DNA of 64,000 nt from Actinomarina sp002308095 (GTDB lineage Bacteria > Actinomycetota > Acidimicrobiia > Actinomarinales > Actinomarinaceae), in contig JBJKUL010000001.1 of the NCBI GenBank assembly GCA_045563135.1, positions 806,001 to 870,000 of the forward strand, in the 5' to 3' direction. Made by a program: the position numbers and the translations under genes. Every line of letters starts with the position of its first letter. The first letter of the stretch is position 1. Below are positions 34,285 to 41,981 of the stretch, in pieces. Under the pieces are notes generated by a model that did no database searches, was not told where the DNA came from, and saw nothing but the letters and a program-made list of their open reading frames with translations.

Positions 34285-35072
34285 ATAGCTTTCATTAACT
34301 TCTCTAATGCTAACTGATGCAATTCTTTAGAAGCGGCAGCTAAGACATAAACATGCTTTTGATTGTCTACAAGCTTATTACCATCCCAATCAGTAATAAC
34401 CCCACCAGCACCTTCGATAATTTTCACTAAGGGAAGATAGTCATGAGGTGCCGTTAATCTTTCTGCTATCAAATCAATATATCCACTAGCTAATAGTCCA
34501 TAGTTGTAACAATCACTACCTGTTGTTGTTACTTTAACTGATTGTTCTAGCGATTGGTACGCTCTCCATTTTTTCATACCAAATTCATGACTTGAAGTTG
34601 TAGCCATTAAAGCATCTTCTAAATTTTGAACAGATTTACAAAGAACTTTTTCACCATTTACAGTTGTAAGGTTCTCGTTAAATGAAATCCATCGTTCTCC
34701 TAAAGCAGGACAATCAATCACTCCTCCAATTAATCTATCACCTTCCATGAGCCCAATCAGAGTTCCGAAATCCCTTTTTCCTGCAATATAACTTCTTGTT
34801 CCATCAATAGGGTCGATGAACCACTTAAAATTAGACACGTTCTTTAAGTCTTCTAATTCTTCTCCAACAATGCTGTGAGTTGGAAATTTATTTTGTATGC
34901 CTAACCTAATTACCTTTTCAATTTCTCGATCAGCATTAGTTACTGGACTATCATCACCTTTGAGTGAAAGGCTTCTTTTATTTCTAAAGTTTTTAAGAGC
35001 TATCTCACCTGTTTCATCTAAGAGCTTATTTACAAAGTTGATGAATTCATTAGAGGATAGGTTCTCAACCAT
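34281..35072 (-). CDS. hisN: Inositol-monophosphatase-family phosphatase, histidinol-phosphatase-like
   Basis: A Mg-dependent, Li-sensitive-type phosphatase: metal-site motifs SIVGEELED, WFIDPIDGTRSYIAGKRDFGTLIGL and the C-terminal APHDYLPLVKIIEGAGGVITDWDG. The DPIDGTRSYIAG variant and the short loop after it point to the HisN group (histidinol-phosphate phosphatase) known in Actinobacteria rather than to a true inositol phosphatase, but assignment by eye is tentative. It lies between a glutaredoxin-like gene (4 bases) and serA (4-base overlap), all one transcript. Confidence 0.82.
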   Translation of the reverse strand: MVENLSSNEFINFVNKLLDETGEIALKNFRNKRSLSLKGDDSPVTNADREIEKVIRLGIQNKFPTHSIVGEELEDLKNVSNFKWFIDPIDGTRSYIAGKRDFGTLIGLMEGDRLIGGVIDCPALGERWISFNENLTTVNGEKVLCKSVQNLEDALMATTSSHEFGMKKWRAYQSLEQSVKVTTTGSDCYNYGLLASGYIDLIAERLTAPHDYLPLVKIIEGAGGVITDWDGNKLVDNQKHVYVLAAASKELHQLALEKLMKAI

Positions 35073-35076
35073 AGGT

Positions 35077-35328
35077 TTAAATTGTTCCGAGTTCTTTAAG
35101 TTTATTATGAAGTTCTAAATCGCTAGGCTCAACTAAAAAAGAATCGTCGGGGAAAACTATAGTTGGGATTCTTCTTGCACCATCTTGTAAGTTCTGGATG
35201 TAAGCATTCGCTTCATCATCATGGTCAACATTTACCTCTACGAAAGGAATTCTTATAGAGTCTAAAAAGGCTTTAGATCTTACACAATCTCCACACCAAT
35301 CGGTGCTGTACATTATTATATCTTTCAT
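35077..35328 (-). CDS. Glutaredoxin-like protein (mycoredoxin type)
   Basis: 83 residues with the thioredoxin-fold redox motif CGDC in MYSTDWCGDCVRSKAFLDS (about residues 12-15) and the cis-proline loop RRIPTIVFPDDSFLVEPS. Actinobacteria use mycothiol with mycoredoxins of this size and layout, so reduction of mycothiol-mixed disulfides is a reasonable guess. The middle residues GD differ from the usual PY, GY or VP. It overlaps the preceding membrane-protein gene by one base. Confidence 0.88.
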   Translation of the reverse strand: MKDIIMYSTDWCGDCVRSKAFLDSIRIPFVEVNVDHDDEANAYIQNLQDGARRIPTIVFPDDSFLVEPSDLELHNKLKELGTI

Positions 35329-35588
35329 TAATCTCCTGAACTAAATGGGTTTGTTAGAATCGATAAAATTTCACTTAAACTTTCTAAGCTGTCAAAAACA
35401 GTTTGTAGTTGATTTATGCTGTCCAATGCTAAATCAAGTTTTGGCAAAATAGCTTTAACTTCATCTATTACAACTAATGCGTCATTCAGATTTTCAGATA
35501 CAGCTTTTCCTTCTTGGTATACAAAAAATCCAAATAAGGCAAAAAGTATGAGTATTAAAACTTGTAAAAATAATACAAGTTTTAGCAT
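35328..35588 (-). CDS. Small membrane protein of unknown function
   Basis: 86 residues: one N-terminal membrane helix (LVLFLQVLILILFALFGFFVY), then an amphipathic helix rich in Leu, Asp and Ser (DALVVIDEVKAILPKLDLAL, INQLQTVFDSLESLSEIL) that could form a coiled coil. It lies 2 bases downstream of trxA and overlaps the glutaredoxin-like gene by one base, so it is a member of the thioredoxin operon. No family recognised. Confidence 0.7.
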   Translation of the reverse strand: MLKLVLFLQVLILILFALFGFFVYQEGKAVSENLNDALVVIDEVKAILPKLDLALDSINQLQTVFDSLESLSEILSILTNPFSSGD

Positions 35589-35590
35589 GA

Positions 35591-35899
35591 TTAACTTAGA
35601 GCAGTTATCTTTTCTTTTATAGTTTCTTTTGGCTGAACACCAACAAAACGTTCTTTTACTTCACCGTCTTTAAGTATTACAACAGTTGGTACACCCATAA
35701 CCTGATTTGCACCAGCAATTTCAGGATATTGGTCAACGTCAAGTTTTACAAAATCTACATTTTCAACTTCTGACTCTAGTTCTTCTAGTATTGGGCTTAG
35801 AACTTTACAAGGACCGCACCATGTTGCATGGAAGTCTATAACTACCGGATTCTCAGAATTTTGTAATGCAGCATATTCTTCTGCGTTAATATCTTTCAT
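35591..35899 (-). CDS. trxA: Thioredoxin
   Basis: General disulfide reductant. The active site WCGPCKVLSPILEEL (CGPC), VDFVKLDVDQYPEIA and the cis-proline GVPTVVILKDGE are standard. An open frame extends to 35950, but the ATG at 35899 has a strong AAGGAG site six bases before it and gives the usual thioredoxin N-terminus (MKDINAEEY) and length (102), so I use it. First gene of a redox operon running trxA, small membrane protein, glutaredoxin, hisN-like, serA. Divergent from ggt. Confidence 0.96.
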   Translation of the reverse strand: MKDINAEEYAALQNSENPVVIDFHATWCGPCKVLSPILEELESEVENVDFVKLDVDQYPEIAGANQVMGVPTVVILKDGEVKERFVGVQPKETIKEKITALS

Positions 35900-35979
35900 A
35901 TTTTCTCCTTTATGATGTAAAGACATTCTATAAACATGACGTTTATACAAGTAACTTCGTAGTGAGTTATTTTACAAAC

Positions 35980-35994
35980 TATACTTATAAAATG
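35980..35994 (+). promoter_or_regulatory. -10 hexamer of an apparently leaderless ggt mRNA
   Basis: TATACT at 35980-35985 is followed by six bases and the ATG at 35992, the spacing expected if transcription starts at the codon itself. There is no Shine-Dalgarno sequence. The alternative GTG start at 35962 would lie upstream of this hexamer, which supports the ATG. Confidence 0.5.
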
Positions 35995-37524
35995 AATTCA
36001 ATCGTTGTATCACCCCATCATCTATCTTCGAAAGCAGGCAAGCAGATTTTAGAAATAGGTGGAAATGCTATTGATGCGGCAATAGCAGTCAATATTGTTC
36101 AAGGAGTCGTTGCCCCAGAAACATGTGGAATTGGTGGAGATTTGTTTGCTTTAGTGTGGAAAGATGGCTTTAACAAACCAGATTGTTTGGATGCCTCAGG
36201 TTACGCAGGGAGTAACGTTGAAGGAACTAAAATTTCTGGAGATACAATACCTTTAAACCATCCTATGTCTGTTACTGTTCCTGGAGCAGTAGATGGTTGG
36301 TTTACACTACATGAAAGATACGGATCATTAGATATTTCCAAAATTTTTAAACTTGGAATTGAAATTTGTCATGAAGGTTTTGAGGTTAATAGAGAACTCT
36401 CTGCAAGTTTAAAAATACATCAAAGTGAACTTGGTTCTCAACCTTCTTCATTTAGCTTTTATGAAAACTCTATTCCCCTAGAACCCGGATCTCTGGTTAG
36501 GCGTGTAAATCTTGGTAAAACTTTAGAGCTCATTGCTAAAGAAGGGCCTGATATTTTTTATAGTGGAGAAATAGGCATTTCTATATCTAAAGCAGTAGAC
36601 AATAATCTTACCTCCGAAGACCTAGAACAATATTCTTCAACTTGGGTAGAGCCTCTTAAGTTAAATATGTTTGGTTACGATGGTTGGACAACTCCACCTT
36701 CAACACAAAGTTATCTCACTCTTTCTGCCTTAAAGGGTTATGAACTATTGTCCCAAAAATATGAAGACTCATTACATATGCTCATAGAGAGTTATCGAAT
36801 CTTTGCTGCAGATAGAGATAATATTACCTATGACTACGGTGCTAATCTACATAATTTTAAAGGTGTAGACATAGACTACATAGAAGAAAAAATACAACTT
36901 TACAACGATGAAAGTGCTGGAGAGTTTAAATTTCCTGAACCAAAGGGTGGAGGTACAGCATACATGACAGTTAAGGACTCCGAAGGACTAGGTATTTCTT
37001 TAATTCAATCAAATTTTCATGGCATTGGAAGTCGAATAGGTGTTAGTAATTATGGTTTTTTTCTGCACAACAGAGGTTGTGGCTTTAACTTAAATCAAAA
37101 TCATCCAAATTATATAAAAGCTGGAAGGAAACCTCTCCATACTCTTTCACCAACAATTTGGACAAAAAATAATCAGCTTGAACTAATTCTTGGTACACGT
37201 GGTGGAAGGTATCAACCACAATTACTTTCTCAAGTTGCGCTTCCCTATTTACAAAATAAGTCTTCCATCAAAGAATTGATGAGCACAGGGCGTTGGGCTT
37301 TAAACAACTTCTCTTCTAATACATCATCACAAATAACTGTTGAGGGGTCGTTTTTAGATTCTGAAATCAAAGCTTTGCAAGCAAAGGGGCATGAGGTTAA
37401 TCAAATTCAAGAAGACTATGACAAAGCCTATGGTCCAGTATCTGCAATATATAAAGATGTAGAAAATGAATGGACAGGTGCGGCAGATGTTAGAGTTGGT
37501 ACAGAAAAAGTGGAAACTCTTTAA
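35992..37524 (+). CDS. ggt: Gamma-glutamyltransferase family protein
   Basis: An Ntn-hydrolase of the gamma-glutamyltranspeptidase family (glutathione or gamma-glutamyl compound hydrolase/transferase). Seen: VVSPHHLSSKAGKQILEIGGNAIDAAIAVN, PETCGIGGDLFALVW, the predicted self-cleavage Thr in KGGGTAYMTVKDSEGLGISLIQS and the C-terminal LGTRGGRYQPQ. The motif before the nucleophile is GGGT rather than the usual HTTH, as in less studied GGT-like proteins. No signal peptide is visible, so it may be cytoplasmic. I use ATG 35992 over GTG 35962 because of the -10 hexamer between them. It overlaps smpB by 4 bases. Confidence 0.9.
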   Translation: MNSIVVSPHHLSSKAGKQILEIGGNAIDAAIAVNIVQGVVAPETCGIGGDLFALVWKDGFNKPDCLDASGYAGSNVEGTKISGDTIPLNHPMSVTVPGAVDGWFTLHERYGSLDISKIFKLGIEICHEGFEVNRELSASLKIHQSELGSQPSSFSFYENSIPLEPGSLVRRVNLGKTLELIAKEGPDIFYSGEIGISISKAVDNNLTSEDLEQYSSTWVEPLKLNMFGYDGWTTPPSTQSYLTLSALKGYELLSQKYEDSLHMLIESYRIFAADRDNITYDYGANLHNFKGVDIDYIEEKIQLYNDESAGEFKFPEPKGGGTAYMTVKDSEGLGISLIQSNFHGIGSRIGVSNYGFFLHNRGCGFNLNQNHPNYIKAGRKPLHTLSPTIWTKNNQLELILGTRGGRYQPQLLSQVALPYLQNKSSIKELMSTGRWALNNFSSNTSSQITVEGSFLDSEIKALQAKGHEVNQIQEDYDKAYGPVSAIYKDVENEWTGAADVRVGTEKVETL

Positions 37525-37952
37525 TAATTTCGCATGTCCTTTTTATGCTGTTTTTCAGTAAGTTTTTTTCTTTTATCATAATCTTTCTTACCTTTGCCAA
37601 GTGCCAATTCAATTTTAATAAAACCATTTTTTTCATAGACCTTTAGGGCAACAAGTGTGTTCCCTTTGATGGAGGTAAGGCCTATCAATCTTTTGATTTC
37701 TTTTTTGTGCAATAAAAGTTTTCTAGGTTCTTTAGGGTTATATTCCACCTCATTAGAGAACTTGTACTGTTCAATGTTCATCTCTCTCAAAATAGCCTCT
37801 TCATTTTCTATGACTGCAAAGGCATCAACTATAGAGACTCCGCCATTTCTAATACTTTTAGTCTCTGAACCAGTAAGCACTACTCCAGCTTCAATGTACT
37901 CACTGAACTCATATGAATTTCTAGCTTTTCTATTTTCTGCAAATATCTTCAT
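37521..37952 (-). CDS. smpB: SsrA-binding protein
   Basis: Binds tmRNA and brings it to stalled ribosomes. Family motifs: ENRKARNSYEFSEYIEAGVVLTGSETKSIRNGGVSIVDAF, EPRKLLLHKKEI and the basic C-terminal tail KGKKDYDKRKKLTEKQHKKD that enters the mRNA channel. Length (143) is normal. It is placed as last gene of ftsE-ftsX-M23-smpB, a common actinobacterial order (prfB-ftsE-ftsX-smpB), and lies 7 kb from tmRNA. Its 3' end overlaps ggt by 4 bases. Confidence 0.96.
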   Translation of the reverse strand: MKIFAENRKARNSYEFSEYIEAGVVLTGSETKSIRNGGVSIVDAFAVIENEEAILREMNIEQYKFSNEVEYNPKEPRKLLLHKKEIKRLIGLTSIKGNTLVALKVYEKNGFIKIELALGKGKKDYDKRKKLTEKQHKKDMRNY

Positions 37953-37953
37953 T

Positions 37954-39327
37954 TTAGTTTAAGAAACAATACGGATTCATTCTTCCTCTGCTTGTAGGGT
38001 CTAAGTATGGCAGTGAACAAGAAACTGAATTAGGATCTTTTAGCCTTACTTCGAAATGAAGGTGAGGTCCTGATGACCTACCTGTATTACCCACTCTACC
38101 TATAGTATCTCCAGTAATGACTGTCTGTCCTGGAGAGACCTCAATTTTACTCATGTGAAAATAAAGTGTTGTCATTCCACCTCCATGGTCAATAAACACC
38201 GAGTTACCTGCTAATCCGTAATAACGGGCAAGAATAACAATACCTCCAGCTGCCGCCTTAATTGGAGTTCCTGTACTAGCAGGTATGTCTATAGCGCCAT
38301 GAAAACTCGTAACTCCTCTAAATCTTCTCCATTTGTATCCACTTGAAACATAACTACCTGTAATTGGCCATGTCAATTGGTCGGGTGCCGGCCCTCCCAA
38401 GGTACTTAACCTTTCAATATCAGCCTGAATTGCATCTTCAAGCTTTTCAAGATCAGCGTGTTCTTTATCTAACTGCTCTAACTGTCTATTTGCCTCAGCA
38501 AGAAGATTCTGTGCATTTCTTCTTTCAGCAAGAACTTGAGATTTTTTACTCTCTACTTTTCTCTTTTCAGATTCAACTAGATTTTTACTAGCTTCTACCT
38601 GATCAGCATATTCTTCTGCCTCAATAGAAATTTCTATTTTTTTCTCCTCTTCAAGTTGAAGACTGTTAATTACATCCTGTCTGTCGGTTTCCCTGTCAGT
38701 CAAAAAAGTAGTTTGTGTTTGGGCTAAATTTTCTAACGCATTTAGAGTTTCAACAATTTTATATGCAGAATCAACAACTGTTGAAGCATATCCCAATGCT
38801 GCTAAAAAGTCTGACAATTCATTAAGGTCAATAAAAAGTGCTGTGGTTGGGCTCATGACTCCATTTATATAAAGTGTAAGTGCCTGTTCTTGCAGACCTT
38901 CTCTTTCGGTATTTAGATTTATCTGAGTTTGATATAGTTCATCTTTAACATTTGTAATTTCAGATTTAATTTTTCCTAACTTAGTTTGCTCTTGAACTAT
39001 ATTTTGTTGAACTAGAGCTAGGTTATCAAGAGAGGTGTCGTAACCAGCTAGTGCATCTGCGAGAGCTTTTTCTGCTACGGCAAGCCTACTCTGTACTTCA
39101 GATAATTCTCTATTAACCTGACGTAAAGCAGCATCATTGGAGATAATAGCTTTTTCTAAATCTGTTTTTTCACCCTCGTATTGGTTAATTTGATTAGCTA
39201 CAGCTTGAAGCTGTCTTTCAACTTCCTCTAAACGTTCTTCTGCAGTAATTGCATTTAAACTCTCTAAAGAAAGGGTTTGAAAAAGAAAAATTCCAACAAG
39301 AAATATAATCATGAATTTCTTACTCAT
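37954..39327 (-). CDS. M23 peptidase with coiled coil (EnvC-like murein hydrolase)
   Basis: A 457-residue secreted protein: signal peptide (residues 4-22), long coiled coil (about 28-300, rich in Glu, Gln, Ala and Leu) and a C-terminal LytM/M23 domain. Zinc ligands are visible in FHGAIDIPA (HxxxD) and GPHLHFEVRL (HxH), with VFIDHGGGMTTLYFHMS between. All expected ligands are present, so it should be active rather than a pure activator. The coiled coil presumably contacts FtsX, as for RipC and EnvC, which ties cell-wall cutting to division. It overlaps ftsX by 8 bases and ends 2 bases before smpB. Confidence 0.95.
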   Translation of the reverse strand: MSKKFMIIFLVGIFLFQTLSLESLNAITAEERLEEVERQLQAVANQINQYEGEKTDLEKAIISNDAALRQVNRELSEVQSRLAVAEKALADALAGYDTSLDNLALVQQNIVQEQTKLGKIKSEITNVKDELYQTQINLNTEREGLQEQALTLYINGVMSPTTALFIDLNELSDFLAALGYASTVVDSAYKIVETLNALENLAQTQTTFLTDRETDRQDVINSLQLEEEKKIEISIEAEEYADQVEASKNLVESEKRKVESKKSQVLAERRNAQNLLAEANRQLEQLDKEHADLEKLEDAIQADIERLSTLGGPAPDQLTWPITGSYVSSGYKWRRFRGVTSFHGAIDIPASTGTPIKAAAGGIVILARYYGLAGNSVFIDHGGGMTTLYFHMSKIEVSPGQTVITGDTIGRVGNTGRSSGPHLHFEVRLKDPNSVSCSLPYLDPTSRGRMNPYCFLN

Positions 39328-40195
39328 TCAATGCTTTCCTTATCCCTACATAACTCGCAAAGAAACCAAAAATTATTGAGGTCAAAATTAGGCCTAACGT
39401 GAGATTAATCAAATACGTATCCGAAATTGTGATATCAAAAATACTTTCTGCAACAACTGAGTCTTTAGAGTATTGAATGACTCCCCAACCAAGTCCTACT
39501 GCAATACTTGTACCTAGCAATGATTCAAAAATAGCTTCAAAAATAAATGGTAAGCGAATATATGTTGAAGATGCCCCAATCAATTTCATAACTTTAATTT
39601 CTTTTCTTTTAGCAAATGCGGTAAGTCTTAAGGTATTAATGATTAATATAAATGCAGCAAAAGCAATAAGAACAGCAAAAACGGTTGCAGCTAAAACTAA
39701 GGTGTTTGTCAGACTTAAAAGTCTTTCGATTGCTTCTCCAGAAGCTCTAATCTCTTTAACTGCAGGATTACCCTCCATGCGTTCAATAATCAAGGTGTAG
39801 TCAGAGGGGTCGTTTAAATTGACTCGAAGAGAAGATGGTAAAATTTCAAAATCTACTTCCTGAACTAATTCTGGTTGATCTTTAAAAAGTATTTTAAACT
39901 CATCAGCTGCCTCAGCTTTTGAGAAATAATCAACCATCCTCACTTCAGGGTAGCTTTCCAAAGAATCCTGAAGTTGCTTATGTGCAGTTGTTGTTACTCT
40001 GTCGTCGAGAAAAATAACAACATGAACTCCATTTTGCCATCTCGATGTATTGTTCTCCACCACAGCTCTTCCAGAAAGAGTTGTAAAAACTAAAAAACTT
40101 GAAACCAGTACAGCTAGAACTGTAGCAACTACTAAAAGAGGATTTCTCCTCATGTTGATAAAAGTATTTTTGATTACATATGATAATTTATTCAT
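39320..40195 (-). CDS. ftsX: Cell division protein FtsX
   Basis: A four-helix membrane protein that passes the FtsE ATPase signal to peptidoglycan hydrolases. An N-terminal helix (about residues 20-42), an extracellular domain (43-170, VHVVIFLDDRVTT, YFSKAEAADEFKILF, LPSSLRVNLNDPSDY) and three C-terminal helices with the ELKVMKLIGAS-type motif (KEIKVMKLIGASSTYIRLPF). Length 291 is normal. It lies between ftsE (8 bases away) and the M23 gene (8-base overlap). Confidence 0.95.
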   Translation of the reverse strand: MNKLSYVIKNTFINMRRNPLLVVATVLAVLVSSFLVFTTLSGRAVVENNTSRWQNGVHVVIFLDDRVTTTAHKQLQDSLESYPEVRMVDYFSKAEAADEFKILFKDQPELVQEVDFEILPSSLRVNLNDPSDYTLIIERMEGNPAVKEIRASGEAIERLLSLTNTLVLAATVFAVLIAFAAFILIINTLRLTAFAKRKEIKVMKLIGASSTYIRLPFIFEAIFESLLGTSIAVGLGWGVIQYSKDSVVAESIFDITISDTYLINLTLGLILTSIIFGFFASYVGIRKALNE

Positions 40196-40203
40196 TCATG
40201 CCC

Positions 40204-40881
40204 TTAGATATATGTGCCTTCATTTTCGTCTCTAATTAATTTTCCATCTGAAAGCTCTAATACACGTTTTTTTCTTCTATTAACTATAGATGAGTCGTGT
40301 GTAGCCATTAAAACAGTAGTTCCTGCTCTATTAATTTTTTCCAGTAAAGACACAATCTGAATACTCAAATCTGGGTCTAAATTTCCAGTTGGTTCATCGC
40401 AAAGTAAAACTAATGGATTGCTGGCTAAGGCCCGTGCTATTGCAACTCTAGTTTGTTCTCCTCCAGAAAGTTGATATGGAAATTTGTAGGCATTTTCTTG
40501 TAACTCTACTAAATCTATGAGTGTGCTTGTCTTTGAGTCAATTTCTTGAGCGTCATATCCAAGAACCTCTAGGGCGAAACTTATATTTTCATAAGTAGTT
40601 CTATCTTCTAGTAGCTGAGGCTCTTGAGTAACTATTCCGAGTTTACGTCTTAATATAGGTATTTTCCATTTAGGAAGAGAGGAAACTTCCATATCTACAA
40701 CTTCTATTATTCCCTTAGTCTGATAGGTGTCTCTATAAAGTAGTTTTAAAAATGAAGATTTTCCACTTCCAGAATGACCTATCAGGTAAACGAAATCACC
40801 TTCTTTTATTTCAGTAGAGATATTAGACAAGGCAACACTTCCACCTTGAAATACTAAAGAAACATTTTCTAATTTAATCAT
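40204..40881 (-). CDS. ftsE: Cell division ATP-binding protein FtsE
   Basis: ATPase partner of FtsX. Walker A LIGHSGSGKSSFLKLLYR (about residues 33-50), Q-loop VTQEPQLL, signature QLSGGEQTRVAIARAL, Walker B VLLCDEPTGNLDPDLS and H-loop MATHDSSI. Length (225) is normal. Its start overlaps the end of prfB by 8 bases, and the order prfB-ftsE-ftsX is typical of Gram-positive genomes. Confidence 0.96.
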   Translation of the reverse strand: MIKLENVSLVFQGGSVALSNISTEIKEGDFVYLIGHSGSGKSSFLKLLYRDTYQTKGIIEVVDMEVSSLPKWKIPILRRKLGIVTQEPQLLEDRTTYENISFALEVLGYDAQEIDSKTSTLIDLVELQENAYKFPYQLSGGEQTRVAIARALASNPLVLLCDEPTGNLDPDLSIQIVSLLEKINRAGTTVLMATHDSSIVNRRKKRVLELSDGKLIRDENEGTYI

Positions 40882-41978
40882 TTAATCCCTGTCTACGCCA
40901 TTTTAGGTAATCTTTTATAAAAATGTTAATTTCTCCATCTAATACTGCTTGTATATTCCCAACTTCTGTATTTGTCCTTGAATCTTTTACTTGCTGATAG
41001 GGCTGCATAACATAAGACCTTATTTGATGACCCCACCCAGCCTCTACCTGATCTCCTCTAATAGAATTGAGTTCTTGCATTTTGTCTTCTTTTTCTTTAA
41101 GCGCGATTTTTGTTTTTAATAATTCGAGTGCTCTTGTTTTATTCTGTAATTGTGAACGTTCAGCTTGGCAGGCAACTACCAGCCCTGTGGGCAAGTGGGT
41201 TATTCTAACAGCAGAATCAGTAGTATTAACATGTTGTCCTCCAGCACCTGATGATCTGTAAACATCTATTCTTAATTCATCATCCTTTATTTCAACTTCG
41301 TTAGAGTTTTCTATCAAGGGAATAACATCAACTCCTGCAAAGCTAGTGTGTCTTCGTTTATTACTATCAAAAGGACTGATTCTAACTAGTCTATGTACAC
41401 CTCTTTCACTCTCGAGAGTTGCATAAGCTCTGAATGAATTTACTGTGATAGCTACGGACTTTATTCCGGCCTCTTCAGCAGTAGAAAGTTCTTCAATCGT
41501 ATAGTCCATATTGTTATCATCAAAATATCTTGTATACATTCGGTAAAGAATCTGTGCCCAATCGTTAGCATCTACACCTCCTGCGCCAGCATTAATAGAA
41601 ATCATTGCATTGAGGTCGTCATACTCCCCACTATAAAAAGACTCTTCTTCAAGATCTTCTAATTTTTTTTCAAAACTTTTTACTTGTTCACTGATATCAC
41701 TCAATACGTCTTCTTCTTCTTTACTTAAACTAAGTAGTTCCTTTAAGTCGTTTAATTCATTTTCTAAGGTGTGTAAAAGATTTAAAATCTTTTCATAAGA
41801 TGAGGCTTCTTTTGATATAGTCTGGGCCTGACTGTTGTTTGACCAAAAATCAGCTCCTGACATTTGTTCATTTAATTGTATTAACTTTTTCTCTTTGGTA
41901 TCAAGGTCAAAGATACTCCTTAGCAGATGACAATCTCTCGACGAGAGATTCTATCGCTAAAACTAATTCTTTAAACAT
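40874..41978 (-). CDS. prfB: Peptide chain release factor 2, with programmed +1 frameshift
   Basis: Terminates translation at UAA and UGA. The main open part starts at 41863 or further upstream in the same frame, but the real start is the ATG at 41978 in another frame: MFKELVLAIESLVERLSSAKEYL, then TGA. The junction reads AGGAG-TAT-CTT-TGA-C (41920-41906), the classic RF2 autoregulatory site: a Shine-Dalgarno-like AGGAG three bases before CTT TGA. A +1 slip continues with DLDTKEKKLIQLNEQMSGADFW. The GGQ motif (RSSGAGGQHVNTTDSAVRI) and the stop-codon-recognition region are intact. Full length is about 367 residues. It lies 3 bases downstream of secA and overlaps ftsE by 8. Confidence 0.95.
41906..41920 (-). 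promoter_or_regulatory. RF2 programmed frameshift site
   Basis: On the minus strand AGGAGTATCTTTGAC: internal Shine-Dalgarno-like AGGAG, three-base spacer, slippery CTT, in-frame TGA and following C. When RF2 is low the ribosome slips +1 on CTT instead of stopping. The spacing is the same as in E. coli prfB. Confidence 0.95.
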
Positions 41979-41981
41979 ACT

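Noticed and set aside
41863..41978. prfB as a pseudogene because of the TGA
   Set aside because: The break is the well-known programmed RF2 site with correct AGGAG, spacing and CTTTGAC.
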